Shown here: piece by piece, positions 55,577-64,000 of the stretch
Position numbering within the stretch: the first letter of the stretch is position 1
Layout: each line of letters starts with the position of its first letter
Source: Myxococcales bacterium
GTDB lineage: Bacteria; Myxococcota_A; Polyangia; Polyangiales; Houyiibacteriaceae
Assembly (NCBI GenBank): GCA_029862185.1
Contig: JAOTXX010000007.1
Span: forward strand, 16,040-80,039
Direction of reading: 5' to 3'
DNA length: 64,000 nucleotides
Notes under the pieces: generated by a model
The model's input: only the letters and a program-made list of their open reading frames with translations
What the model was told of the DNA's origin: nothing
Database searches by the model: none
Made by a program: the position numbers and the translations under genes

Positions 55577-56206
55577 ATGCTTAGCCGATCGGTCGCAGCC
55601 CTCGGTCTTTCACTGGCGCTATCGAGCTGCTCCAGCACTAGCGACGGCGCTGGCAGCAATCCGGGCCCCCTCGTCGACAATACGCAGTGGGTGGACTCTG
55701 CCCGGGGCGAGGAGTTTTTCGGCCCCCCGCCGGAGGGTTCGCAGTGTGAGCTCGAGCCCATCGATTGTCCCGAGTTTCCTTGGCCCGCCGATGACTGCGT
55801 CGACTTCGAGCCGACAACCACCTGCATTGCAGCGTACGTCCCGGAATGCCTCGACACCTTCACGGTGCTCGCGGTCTACACCAGGATGCCAGACGATCGG
55901 GTGCCGCTCTGTAACTGGATCACGCTCGAACAGCCGTCGCTCCGCGCCATCCGAGCCGGCGATCGAGTCGAGGTCCGGGCACGCCACTCGCGGTTGACCG
56001 CTCCGGTTCCGGGCGAGGCGCACATCGCCTTCGTCATCGGCGATGCGCAGGTGCTCGATTACAGCGTCACGATTCCTACGGACTTCGAGTTTACGGACGC
56101 GATTTGGACCGCGCCCAAAGACTACCCGGCGGGGACGCCACTGCTCTTCCACGTCGATAACCATGGGCAGAACGAATACATGCTGATCGAGGTGAACGTT
56201 CTGTAG
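55577..56206 (+). CDS. Unknown lipoprotein in the copper-monooxygenase cluster
   Basis: About 209 residues from the ATG at 55577 (MLSRSVAALGLSLALSS), preceded by a G-rich stretch; an ATG five codons earlier is possible. Signal ends in LSSC. The mature part has seven further Cys in the first half, then beta-rich segments and ends FHVDNHGQNEYMLIEVNVL. Histidines and Met near that end could bind metal. No family recognised. Conserved placement next to paralogue C would support a joint role. Confidence 0.6.
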   Translation: MLSRSVAALGLSLALSSCSSTSDGAGSNPGPLVDNTQWVDSARGEEFFGPPPEGSQCELEPIDCPEFPWPADDCVDFEPTTTCIAAYVPECLDTFTVLAVYTRMPDDRVPLCNWITLEQPSLRAIRAGDRVEVRARHSRLTAPVPGEAHIAFVIGDAQVLDYSVTIPTDFEFTDAIWTAPKDYPAGTPLLFHVDNHGQNEYMLIEVNVL

Positions 56207-56304
56207 CCGCTCGGAATCCGATGGCTTTCCTGGTCCGCCTGCTCCTCTTGGAACGAAAAGACCGTCCCCTTGCCCAAATACCCCCGATGAGGAACCTTAA
56301 GCCC

Positions 56305-57444
56305 ATGCGCCCGATAGCTCTATCAACGATTCTCACTTTCTTACTTCTTGGCTGTGGCGACAGCGGCACGCCTGGTTTGTCCGGAACCGCCGGCGCTGGC
56401 GGAACCGCTGGCAGTGGAGGCGGAGGAGGCGGCTCGCTCATCACGACCCTGAGCCACCGCTACGATCCGCAGATGCTCGAGCGCGGTGAGGAGACCTCGG
56501 ACGTCTGTCAGAGCTGGGTGCTCGGAAATGACGAGCCGCTCTACGTGACGAAAGTCCGGCAGACGAACGAAGGGGGCTGGCATCACTCAAACTGGTTCTT
56601 CGTCCCCGAAGCCGCGTACCCTCCGAACGAAGCCGAAGAAGGACCCGACGCTCAGCTCGAGGGCAGCTGGCGTTGCAGAGACCGGGGTTTTCGCGAGTAC
56701 TTGGCGGCTGCGGCAGGCGGGGTCTTCTTCGCTCAGTCGACCCAGGCTTTGGACGAGCTTCAGGCGTTCCCAAAAGGCTCCGCGCTCGAGATTCCTCCGC
56801 GTAGCGTGATTGTAGGCAGCACCCATCTTCTGAACATCACCGCCGGTCCTCTCGAGACCGCGATGACGATGGAGGTCGAGGCCGTGCCTGCCGACGAGGT
56901 CCAGGTTCGCCTCACGCCGTTCAGCTTTGCCATTGGAGACCTCGCGATTCCGCCGGCCGTCGATGGGGTCCCGACCCGGTCACGGACCTCCATGATGTGC
57001 GACCTCACCGAGTCGTTTCAACAGCACCTAGGCGAGGACACGGTCGACTACAACGTCTACTACGTGCTGGGCCACTACCACCAGTGGGGCAGCGCCTTCA
57101 ATCTGAGCTTCGTCCAAGAGGACGGGAGCATGGAGACCATCTTCGACATCAAGAACAAGATCGGCGAGCCGATCGGTTCGATCATCGATCCTCCGATGAA
57201 CAACCGCGGCGCGCCTCGCTTGCGGTCGGAGTGCGGCTTCATCAACAACACCGACGAGACCCTGCGACGCGGGCTCCAATACGGTGAAATGTGCGACTTC
57301 CTCGCGTACACCGATGCGAATCTGAAGATCGGCGCCAGCGGCATCAACAACCAGGCGATGGGCGTGGACGAGGACGGCGTGGCGGTGTTCGAGACCGACT
57401 GCGGCCCAATCACCGGGTTCAGGGCCTATCGCGACGAGCTCTAA
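56305..57444 (+). CDS. Copper type II monooxygenase-fold lipoprotein (paralogue C, no cytochrome domain)
   Basis: 379 residues. The ATG at 56305 (MRPIALSTILTFLLL) has GAGGAA nine bases upstream and gives a lipoprotein signal (LLGC, Cys17). A Gly/Ser/Ala linker (20-45) replaces the heme domain. The PHM/DBH pattern is complete: His93-His94 (GWHHSN), His174 (GSTHLLN), His257-x-His259 (GHYHQWG), Met329 (YGEMCDF). More compact than A and B, without the large Cys-rich modules. Converges with ychF, overlapping by four bases. Confidence 0.76.
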   Translation: MRPIALSTILTFLLLGCGDSGTPGLSGTAGAGGTAGSGGGGGGSLITTLSHRYDPQMLERGEETSDVCQSWVLGNDEPLYVTKVRQTNEGGWHHSNWFFVPEAAYPPNEAEEGPDAQLEGSWRCRDRGFREYLAAAAGGVFFAQSTQALDELQAFPKGSALEIPPRSVIVGSTHLLNITAGPLETAMTMEVEAVPADEVQVRLTPFSFAIGDLAIPPAVDGVPTRSRTSMMCDLTESFQQHLGEDTVDYNVYYVLGHYHQWGSAFNLSFVQEDGSMETIFDIKNKIGEPIGSIIDPPMNNRGAPRLRSECGFINNTDETLRRGLQYGEMCDFLAYTDANLKIGASGINNQAMGVDEDGVAVFETDCGPITGFRAYRDEL

Positions 57445-58544
57445 ACGTTGAAGCGGAAGTGCATGATGTCGCCATCCTGCACCACGTAATCTTTACCTTC
57501 GATGCCGAGCCTGCCGGCGGCTTTCACGGCCTGCTCAGAGCCGAGCTCGAATAGATCTTTGCACTTCATGACCTCGGCGCGGATGAAACCGCGCTCGAAG
57601 TCGCTGTGGATCTTCCCGGCGGCCTGAGGTGCTTTGGTGCCCCGGTCGATGGTCCAAGCGTGGACCTCGGGCTCGCCCGCGGTGAAATAGGTGATCAGGT
57701 CCAGCGTCGTGTAGCCGGTTCGAATCACCTTGTGCAGACCCGGCTCGTCGAGGCCGAGCGACTCGATGAACTCCGCGCGTTCGTTTTCGGCCAGCTGCAT
57801 GATCTCCGATTCGATTTCCGCGCTGATCACCACCACCGGGACCCTGCGCTCTTTGCCTAGCCTTTGGACTTGAGCGACGAGCCGGTCCTCGCTGATGTTA
57901 GCGAGCTGCTCGTCTTTCACGTTCGCGACGAAAAACGATGGCTTGTTCGTGAGCAGAAACATGTCGCGGATCACCAGGGCTTCGTCCTCGTCGCGGGGCT
58001 CGGTTGCAGTCGCGGGCTTGCCCTCGTTGAGAGATGCCGTGAGGCGCTTGCAGACCTCGAGCGCCTTCATTTCGAACGCGTCCTGTCCTTTCGCGGCACG
58101 TTCGGCCTTCTCGAGTCGCTTTTGGACGGTCTCCAGGTCCTTGAGGATCAGCTCGGTTTCGATGGTCTCGATGTCGGCCAGCGGGTCGACGCGGTTGTCG
58201 ACATGCAGAATGTTCTCGTCCTCGAAACAACGAACCACATGCGCCACCGCATCGGCATCCCGAATGTTGCTCAAAAAGGCGTTGCCCTTTCCTTCGCCCT
58301 TGGAGGCCCCCTTGACCAGGCCCGCGATGTCCACGAATTCGACGCTCGCCGGGACCACCTTCTTTGGTCGGTAGAGCGCGACCAGTTGGTCGAAGCGTGG
58401 GTCGGGCACCGGGACGATCCCGACATTCGGGTCGATGGTGCAAAACGCGTAGTTCGCTGCTTCCGCCTGCTTCTCGGAAAGGGCGTTGAAAAGCGTCGAC
58501 TTGCCGACATTGGGCAGGCCGACGATGCCGACTGACAGAGCCAT
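57441..58544 (-). CDS. ychF: Redox-regulated ATPase YchF (OLA1-type)
   Basis: 367 residues. Obg-like GTPase fold that prefers ATP. G1 loop GLPNVGKST (9-17). A coiled-coil insertion is followed by a C-terminal TGS domain ([16 protein letters not shown] and [15 protein letters not shown]). It is ribosome- and proteasome-associated in other bacteria and acts in stress response. Starts right after the phosphate-transporter stop on the opposite side. Confidence 0.95.
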   Translation of the reverse strand: MALSVGIVGLPNVGKSTLFNALSEKQAEAANYAFCTIDPNVGIVPVPDPRFDQLVALYRPKKVVPASVEFVDIAGLVKGASKGEGKGNAFLSNIRDADAVAHVVRCFEDENILHVDNRVDPLADIETIETELILKDLETVQKRLEKAERAAKGQDAFEMKALEVCKRLTASLNEGKPATATEPRDEDEALVIRDMFLLTNKPSFFVANVKDEQLANISEDRLVAQVQRLGKERRVPVVVISAEIESEIMQLAENERAEFIESLGLDEPGLHKVIRTGYTTLDLITYFTAGEPEVHAWTIDRGTKAPQAAGKIHSDFERGFIRAEVMKCKDLFELGSEQAVKAAGRLGIEGKDYVVQDGDIMHFRFNV

Positions 58545-58579
58545 GGGCCCGGCTTAGCGCGTGCGCCCGAGGGCGGCCA

Positions 58580-59827
58580 CTAGTTCAGCCAGAGCCTGCC
58601 GATCACGAATAGACCGGCTGCCAAAAGGGCGGTGAACGGCACGGTGATGAACCAGCTCGCCACGATCCCGGTCACGACTTTCATGTTGATGGCTCCAATG
58701 CCGCGCGCGAAGCCAACGCCGATGACGGCGCCCACCAGGGTGTGGGTCGTGCTCACCGGCAGCCCTAGCTTGCTCGCCATCACGATTGTGGTCGCTGCCC
58801 CGAACTCGGCAGCGAAACCCCGTGATGGCGTGAGCTCCGTGATTTTCTTTCCGATCGTCGCCATGATCTTGTAGCCGTAGGTCGCGAGGCCGATGACGAT
58901 ACCCACTGCACCGATCAGGAGCACTCGATGAGGCACCGCAACCTTGGCCGCGAGGTCGCCGGAGGTGGCCCCGTACACGGCCGCCATCGGGCCAACGGCA
59001 TTCGCGACGTCGTTGCTGCCGTGCGCGAAGGCGACGAAGCAGGCGGTCAGTACTTGAAGCACCAAGAAGACCCGCTCGGCGCGATGCGTGCGATCGGCCC
59101 GGTCCTGTGACGCCAGCTTTGTAGCCCGGCGTAGCAGCGGCACAGACGCGAAGCTAGCAAGCAGGCCCACCGCTGCGGCAATCCCGAGCGAGGGCCCAAG
59201 CGCCAAGTCGAGCTTGAGCGGCTTGAGCCCCTTGAACAGCACGCTGAGCGCCAGGATCGAAAAAATGGGAAAGATCATGATAGGCCCCCAGCCGCGAAGG
59301 GCTAACAGAGGCCGGTCTACATTCAAGATGCGTCGCTTGATGAACACGAAGCCGAGATATCCGAGCAGCCCACCCAACAGCGGGGAGACCACCCAGCTCG
59401 CGGCGATCTTGCCCATCACAGCCCAGTTCACCGCGTTGAAGCCACCGCCAACCAAGCCGAAACCAACCACTGCACCGACGATGCTGTGCGTCGTGGACAC
59501 CGGCCAGCCCGCGTAGGTCGCGATGTTGAGCCAAAGCGCAGCGGCGAGCAGGCAACAAGTCATTCCAACCGCGATCACCATGGGATCCCCGCCGAGCGCG
59601 TCGAGATCGACGATGCCTTTGCGGATGGTCTGAGTGACAGTCCCACCCACCAGCATGGCGCCCCCAAACTCGAAGATTGCCGCGACGATGATCGCGCGCC
59701 GGATCGTCAGCGCACCCGAGCCGACCGACGTGCCCATGGCGTTTGCCACGTCGTTGGCTCCGATGTTCCAGGCCATGTACAGACCCGCGACGGCCGCAAG
59801 GGCCAGGACGATCGTGGTTGGCTCCAT
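58580..59827 (-). CDS. pit: Low-affinity inorganic phosphate transporter (PiT family)
   Basis: 415 residues, about ten TM helices, with the two inverted PiT repeats. The first signature is NIGANDVANAMGTSVGSGAL, the second AHGSNDVANAVGPMAAV. It carries phosphate, likely as a metal-phosphate, with H+. It is paired with a DUF47 gene ten bp upstream, the usual pit-DUF47 arrangement. Confidence 0.94.
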   Translation of the reverse strand: MEPTTIVLALAAVAGLYMAWNIGANDVANAMGTSVGSGALTIRRAIIVAAIFEFGGAMLVGGTVTQTIRKGIVDLDALGGDPMVIAVGMTCCLLAAALWLNIATYAGWPVSTTHSIVGAVVGFGLVGGGFNAVNWAVMGKIAASWVVSPLLGGLLGYLGFVFIKRRILNVDRPLLALRGWGPIMIFPIFSILALSVLFKGLKPLKLDLALGPSLGIAAAVGLLASFASVPLLRRATKLASQDRADRTHRAERVFLVLQVLTACFVAFAHGSNDVANAVGPMAAVYGATSGDLAAKVAVPHRVLLIGAVGIVIGLATYGYKIMATIGKKITELTPSRGFAAEFGAATTIVMASKLGLPVSTTHTLVGAVIGVGFARGIGAINMKVVTGIVASWFITVPFTALLAAGLFVIGRLWLN

Positions 59828-59837
59828 CGAACTTGGC

Positions 59838-60512
59838 CTAGCCGGCTACGAAAAGCCTGAACTGATCCCCTACGTTCTCCGCGTGATTGGCCATGTCGCC
59901 AATCTTGTTGAGGACCTTGGTCCACATGAAGAGCGCCGCCGGGGGCATGGAGTCCTCTTCGTTGAAGAGAACCTTGGCACATTGATCTTGAATCTTGTCG
60001 GCTTCGTGCTCGGCGCGGCCAAGAATCGCCGCTTGCTCGAGGACCTGCTCCGCCGGCGGTCCGGAGAACCCGGATTCGACCAGGTCGTCGATCAGGTCGA
60101 TGAGCTTTGCCGCCTCCCGAACCGTCCCCAAGACGCGATCCACGAACAGCTCGAGAGCGGGCTTCATGTCTTCGGGCACGGTCAGCGGGCGAATCGTCAG
60201 CAGCACGCCCACATCCTCGGCGCAGTCCGCAATGGCGTCGATCTGGCTGATGAGCTTGAGCACGTCGCGGCGATCCACCGGCATCAGCAACCGGACCGGC
60301 ATCTTCGAGCGGGCCGCGTTCTTTGCGTCGTCGGCCTTCCCTTCCATGGTGCTGATCTCTTTCGCAACGCGTTCGACGCCCGCCTGGTCTCCTGCGGACA
60401 GCAGCTCGATCAGCTCCCGAACGCGATCGCTGGTCCGGATCACCTCGGTCATCAGATCGCCCACCTTGGGTAAGGGATTGCGTGCAAGTAGGTTGGCAAG
60501 TGGTATTCTCAT
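59838..60512 (-). CDS. DUF47/PhoU-like Pit accessory protein
   Basis: 224 residues, all helical, with repeated E/D-x3-D motifs typical of PhoU-fold metal-binding proteins (LISQIDAIADCAEDVGVLL; EHEADKIQDQC). DUF47 proteins regulate or assist PiT transporters. It starts the pit operon and is divergent from phoB across a 193-bp region. Confidence 0.9.
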   Translation of the reverse strand: MRIPLANLLARNPLPKVGDLMTEVIRTSDRVRELIELLSAGDQAGVERVAKEISTMEGKADDAKNAARSKMPVRLLMPVDRRDVLKLISQIDAIADCAEDVGVLLTIRPLTVPEDMKPALELFVDRVLGTVREAAKLIDLIDDLVESGFSGPPAEQVLEQAAILGRAEHEADKIQDQCAKVLFNEEDSMPPAALFMWTKVLNKIGDMANHAENVGDQFRLFVAG

Positions 60513-60657
60513 GGCACCTCGCGGCCAACCTTCTCATCCCTTCTCACCCCGCTCAAACGATAAGTCCGATAGGCACAATCCCCCGCAATTTGGGGCTGAT
60601 CCACGTTGTGGCTTGGCCGACGCGGTGTAGACTCGGGGTTGCTCGCTTGGAACGCGA

Positions 60658-60675
60658 CCGTCACAGGGAGGTCAC
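60658..60675 (+). promoter_or_regulatory. Weak Pho-box-like repeat upstream of phoB
   Basis: CCGTCAC and AGGTCAC are separated by four bases (11-bp period), 31 bp before the phoB ATG, in the divergent pit-phoB spacer. The match to CTGTCAT is partial. Autoregulation by PhoB would be expected from the family. Confidence 0.25.
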
Positions 60676-60705
60676 GAGGGGTGAGCAGGCTTCTGGCAAC
60701 TGAAT

Positions 60706-61395
60706 ATGGGTTCGAGAATCCTAGTCGTAGAGGACGAGACCGACCTGGCCGAATTGGTGGCGATCAACCTTCGAGGCGCGGGGCACGACGTCACGGTTGC
60801 CCACGACGGTCAGGCCGCCTTGGCCGAAATCCAACGCAGCCAGCCGGACTTGCTCGTGCTCGACGTGATGTTGCCAGACATCTCGGGTATCGAACTGTGC
60901 CGGCGACTGCGACGAAGCGCCCAAACGGTTCGTCTTCCGGTGATCATGCTCACGGCTCGAACCGACGAGGTCGATCGCGTCGTCGGTTTTGAAGTGGGCG
61001 CCGACGACTACGTCCCGAAGCCGTTCAGCCCGCGAGAGCTCGTGCTGAGAGTGGAGGCGATTCTTCGTCGAACGATCCCCGCCGCTGAAGTCGTTGGCCC
61101 TCAAGTGATCGCGCTCGGCAATCTCGTCATCGATGTTCCGGCCCATAGAGTCGAAGTGGAAGGCGAGGAGATTCTCCTGACCGCGCTCGAGTTCCGCTTG
61201 CTTCTCGACTTGGCAAGCCGCGCCGGACGCGTCCAGTCTCGAGACGCACTTTTGGAGCGGGTCTGGGGTTATTCGCCCAACGTCGAGACGCGCACCGTCG
61301 ACACCCACGTCAAAAGGCTTCGGGAGAAGCTTGGCGCAGGTGCCGCGCACATCGAGACCGTTCGGGGCGTAGGCTACCGGGCACTCAAATCCTAG
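60706..61395 (+). CDS. phoB: Phosphate-regulon response regulator PhoB
   Basis: 229 residues. Receiver domain with phospho-acceptor Asp53 (LLVLDVMLP), Lys105 (VPKPFSPREL) and the switch Thr in MLTAR. C-terminal OmpR/PhoB winged helix (TALEFRLLLDL, TVDTHVKRLREKLG). phoR follows 36 bp downstream. A divergent pit-DUF47 pair and a downstream phosphate porin support the Pho role. Confidence 0.9.
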   Translation: MGSRILVVEDETDLAELVAINLRGAGHDVTVAHDGQAALAEIQRSQPDLLVLDVMLPDISGIELCRRLRRSAQTVRLPVIMLTARTDEVDRVVGFEVGADDYVPKPFSPRELVLRVEAILRRTIPAAEVVGPQVIALGNLVIDVPAHRVEVEGEEILLTALEFRLLLDLASRAGRVQSRDALLERVWGYSPNVETRTVDTHVKRLREKLGAGAAHIETVRGVGYRALKS

Positions 61396-61431
61396 GTTGG
61401 TCAGGGGCCCGAGCCCGCGTATTCTCCCATC

Positions 61432-62802
61432 GTGATTCGACGTTACACGCTGCTGGGCGGGGCGATCGTGCTAATGATGGCCGTCTTGTACGCGATTTGG
61501 CGCAGCGCCGCCCCCGAGCTTCCAGGTTGGCCGATGCTGCTGGCAGGCCTCGCGCTCGCCAGCCTCTTCTCTTGGATTGCAACGCGCGGCGACGCCCGGG
61601 ATTTGCGGCGCCTGCAGAAGCTGGTCGACGCGCTCTCGGCGCGGGACTACGGCACGCGGGCTCGACTTCAGCGCCCAGGCGCCATCGGAGTGCTGGGGCG
61701 CTCACTCGACGCCCTCGCCGACGGGCTGTCGATGAGCGAACAGAAAAAAAGGAGCCGGAAAGATCGCTTGCGAACGATTCTGGACGCCATGGCCGAAGCC
61801 CTCATGGTCACCGACGCCGACGGTCACATTACGCTCAGCAACGAAGTGCTGGCCGAACTGATCGGCTTTGACCCCGAAGGCAAGACGGCGGTCGAGGCGA
61901 TCCGGCATCCGGATTTTCGCCGAGCGGTCGAAGATGCCCAGCAAGGCTTTTCCAGCGTGCTCGAGATCGAGCTCGACGGCTTGCTGGAAGGCGGACATCG
62001 CACCCTTCGCGCATCCGTCTCGCCGCTTCGCAATCACCTGGGCGTCGTCGCAGTGTTCTACGACGTCACCGCCGAGCGGGAAGCGGATCGGATTCGAAGA
62101 GACTTCGTCGCCAATGCAGGTCACGAGCTCCGCACTCCCCTCACCGCGATTCGTGGATTTGCCGAGACTCTGCGAGACGGGGCCATCCGGGATCCCGAAT
62201 CGGCCAAGGGCTTCGTCGATGTCATTCTCAGGCACGCGCAGCGCCTTCAGGCGCTGGTCGACGACCTCGCTGACCTGAGCCGCTTCGAAGGGGAGGATCT
62301 GGAGCTGGACTTGGAGCCCGTCGGCTCCGGAGCCGTGCTCGGCCAAGTCGTTCGGGGGCTCGAGTCCCAGTCCAAGGCGAAAGGCTTGAAGGTCATCTGC
62401 GTGGGCTTGGATGATGCGCCGGCCGTCTTGGCCGAGCCGCGCGCACTCGAGCAGGTGCTGGTCAACCTCGTCGACAATGCGATCAAGTACACGCCCGAAG
62501 GGGGCGAGGTCCGGGTCGAGGTTGCCCCCGAAGGGGAAGATGTGTTCATCGAGGTTGCCAACACGGGGCCCGGGATTTCCAGAAAGCACCTTCCCCGTGT
62601 CTTCGAGCGCTTTTACCGCGTCGATGCAGGCCGGTCCCGCGAGCTTGGGGGCACGGGCCTCGGGCTCTCGATCGTGAAGCATCTGGTGTCGAAAATCGGT
62701 GGTGAGATCAACGTCGATAGCAGTGACGGATGGACCCGATTCCAGCTCAGCATACCCCGTGCAGATAGCCCCAAGAGCGACACACGCGTGTCACCAAGCT
62801 GA
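61432..62802 (+). CDS. phoR: Phosphate-regulon sensor histidine kinase PhoR
   Basis: 456 residues from the GTG at 61432. Two TM helices at the N-terminus, a short HAMP-like linker and a PAS domain (about 110-215). The H-box FVANAGHELRTPLTAIRGF has phospho-acceptor His231. HATPase motifs follow: N box VDNAIKYTPEG, G1 NTGPGIS, G2 GGTGLGLSIVK. No large periplasmic sensor, which is the PhoR pattern. Confidence 0.9.
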   Translation: MIRRYTLLGGAIVLMMAVLYAIWRSAAPELPGWPMLLAGLALASLFSWIATRGDARDLRRLQKLVDALSARDYGTRARLQRPGAIGVLGRSLDALADGLSMSEQKKRSRKDRLRTILDAMAEALMVTDADGHITLSNEVLAELIGFDPEGKTAVEAIRHPDFRRAVEDAQQGFSSVLEIELDGLLEGGHRTLRASVSPLRNHLGVVAVFYDVTAEREADRIRRDFVANAGHELRTPLTAIRGFAETLRDGAIRDPESAKGFVDVILRHAQRLQALVDDLADLSRFEGEDLELDLEPVGSGAVLGQVVRGLESQSKAKGLKVICVGLDDAPAVLAEPRALEQVLVNLVDNAIKYTPEGGEVRVEVAPEGEDVFIEVANTGPGISRKHLPRVFERFYRVDAGRSRELGGTGLGLSIVKHLVSKIGGEINVDSSDGWTRFQLSIPRADSPKSDTRVSPS

Positions 62803-62805
62803 CAC
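62788..62805 (+). promoter_or_regulatory. Weak Pho-box-like repeat between phoR and the porin gene
   Basis: GTGTCAC-CAAG-CTGACAC (62788-62805) follows the 7-4-7 Pho-box spacing, each half matching CTGTCAT at five of seven bases. It overlaps the phoR stop and lies 25-42 bp before the porin ATG. Confidence 0.3.
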
Positions 62806-62829
62806 ATTCGGCGCGTAACACGCCGGCAA

Positions 62830-64000
62830 ATGACACCGACCCGCTTTATTTGCCATGCCTTGTTGGCCCTCCTGGCCCTGAGCGTCGTGAGCCCCGTCTT
62901 GGCCGAAGACGCACCCGTTTCCGAGGAGAAACCCGAGGTCTCGACCGAAGAGATGATCGAGGACCTTCCCTCGAAACAGCAGGAAGCCGTAGAGCGGGCG
63001 CTCGAGCAAGCCGAGACGCCGGAAGGGACGACCGTCATCGTGGTGCCGCCGCCCGAAGCAGAAATTCGGGAGTACGACCCAAGCTCCGAAACCGACCAGG
63101 AAGCGGCCGCCGAAGAACGGGTTCGACGTGACGTCCCAGGCGACGGGCTCCACCCCAAGGGAGAAGACGAGCTGATGGGCGACCACATCGTCGACCGTGG
63201 AGACATCAAGTTCAGGCCGGGTAAGGGTGTCGAGATCAACAGTGCGGACGACAAGTTCCAGCTTCGCATTCGAGTCCGGGTGCAGATGCTCTACACCTAC
63301 GCCCATGATGAGAACCTCGGGACCAATGAAGGAGACGAGCCTGAAGCCAATCTGCAGGATTTTCGGATTCGGCGCGCGCGCTTCGTGTTCCAGGGCTACG
63401 CCTTCGGGAAGCACAACCAATACAAGCTCGAGATCGACCCGCTTCGCAAAGACAACGTCGTCCTCGACTACTACCTCGACTTCACCAAGAACCGCGACAT
63501 CCAAGTCCGTGTCGGGCAGTACAAAATCTCGTCGAACCGAACGCGGGTGATCTCCTCGGGCAACCTTCAAATGGTCGACCGATCTCAGGTCAACTCGGAG
63601 TTTTCGCTCGATCGCGACATGAGCATCGACATCCGATCGCGCGACTTCCTCGGAAAGAACAAGATGCGATACGTACTCGCCGTTTCATCCGGCAACGGCC
63701 TCAACAACCCGCAGTTCAAGGACTTCTCCATGGTCTACCTAGCTCGTATCGAGTACCTGCCGATGGGGATCTTTCGAGATTACAGCGAGGTGGATTTCGC
63801 TCGAACCAAGTCGCGCCTCTCGATCGGCGCCACGTACTCGTTCTTCCAAAACGCGGACCGCAACCGTGGCATGGTGGGTGTACCCTTCGCAGACGGTGGC
63901 ACGGCGGACTATCATTTCGTCTTCGTGGACGCGATCTTCAAGGCGCGCGGCTTCTCGGCGGTCAGCGAGCTCGCGTTCCGAACGGGCCAGCGGAATGTCG
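62830..64000 (+). CDS. OprP/OprO-type phosphate-selective porin (partial)
   Basis: The reading frame is open from the ATG at 62830 to the window edge (390 codons). The signal peptide ends near SVVSPVLAED. A charged helical region (Glu-rich, about 30-75) precedes a porin_O_P barrel: FRIRRARFVFQGYAFG, YKLEIDPL, VRVGQYKISSNRTR and similar alternating strands. Placed after phoB-phoR, it likely takes up phosphate or polyphosphate. C-terminus lies outside the window. Confidence 0.82.
   Translation, partial: MTPTRFICHALLALLALSVVSPVLAEDAPVSEEKPEVSTEEMIEDLPSKQQEAVERALEQAETPEGTTVIVVPPPEAEIREYDPSSETDQEAAAEERVRRDVPGDGLHPKGEDELMGDHIVDRGDIKFRPGKGVEINSADDKFQLRIRVRVQMLYTYAHDENLGTNEGDEPEANLQDFRIRRARFVFQGYAFGKHNQYKLEIDPLRKDNVVLDYYLDFTKNRDIQVRVGQYKISSNRTRVISSGNLQMVDRSQVNSEFSLDRDMSIDIRSRDFLGKNKMRYVLAVSSGNGLNNPQFKDFSMVYLARIEYLPMGIFRDYSEVDFARTKSRLSIGATYSFFQNADRNRGMVGVPFADGGTADYHFVFVDAIFKARGFSAVSELAFRTGQRNV

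Overview
The window is a high-GC, gene-dense bacterial chromosome segment. It very likely comes from a delta-type proteobacterium in the modern Myxococcota sense. That placement is an inference from gene content and style: many lipoproteins, Cys-rich repeat modules, copper-monooxygenase-like secreted proteins and a DUF2723 membrane protein. No 16S rRNA gene is present to prove it. Almost all of the sequence is explained by about 60 protein genes, one tRNA-Ala and one probable 6S RNA.

Layout. 0-5.3 kb: a NicO-type metal transporter behind a His-rich gene tail, an SPFH lipoprotein, and a minus-strand uppS-cdsA-thioredoxin-fold operon, then a CbpA-type J-protein. 5.3-5.4 kb: two near-identical parS-like sites. 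5.4-12.2 kb: bioF-bioD, a TPR protein, tRNA-Ala(CGC), serC, a tandem GST_N protein and uvrB. 12.2-19.5 kb: a pseudouridine synthase whose end is overwritten by a small inverted-repeat element, dnaJ, a cyclophilin lipoprotein, and the replication cluster dnaA-dnaN-recF on the minus strand with AT-rich flanks that are oriC candidates. The parS pair 12-14 kb away fits an origin-proximal location.

19.5-35.3 kb: lipid and SDR genes, an RND pump pair, a hydratase, a PPi-type phosphofructokinase, rpsU, clpB and a DUF2723 protein. 35.3-50.1 kb: a 323-bp terminal-inverted-repeat element whose core recurs at 39.9 kb, then EVE, phosphoesterase, mobA, dapE, aspS, rimO, rpsD, a GT2/DUF2064 pair, cardiolipin synthase and a CRP-like regulator translationally coupled to a class II cAMP phosphodiesterase. 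50.3 kb: a 6S RNA.

51.1-57.4 kb is the most unusual region. Three co-oriented lipoproteins keep the full copper-ligand pattern of the PHM/DBH copper type II monooxygenase fold (HH, H, HxH, M). Two of them carry an N-terminal cytochrome-c-like domain with a CX4CH motif. A YceI-family protein without a signal peptide and an unknown lipoprotein lie between them. A PhoB-box-like direct repeat sits in front of the second half of this cluster.

57.4-64 kb: ychF, then a phosphate block in which a low-affinity Pit transporter with its DUF47 partner is divergent from phoB-phoR and an OprP-type porin that runs off the window. Phosphate sensing, uptake and possibly the neighbouring copper lipoproteins could therefore be co-regulated; this is inference.
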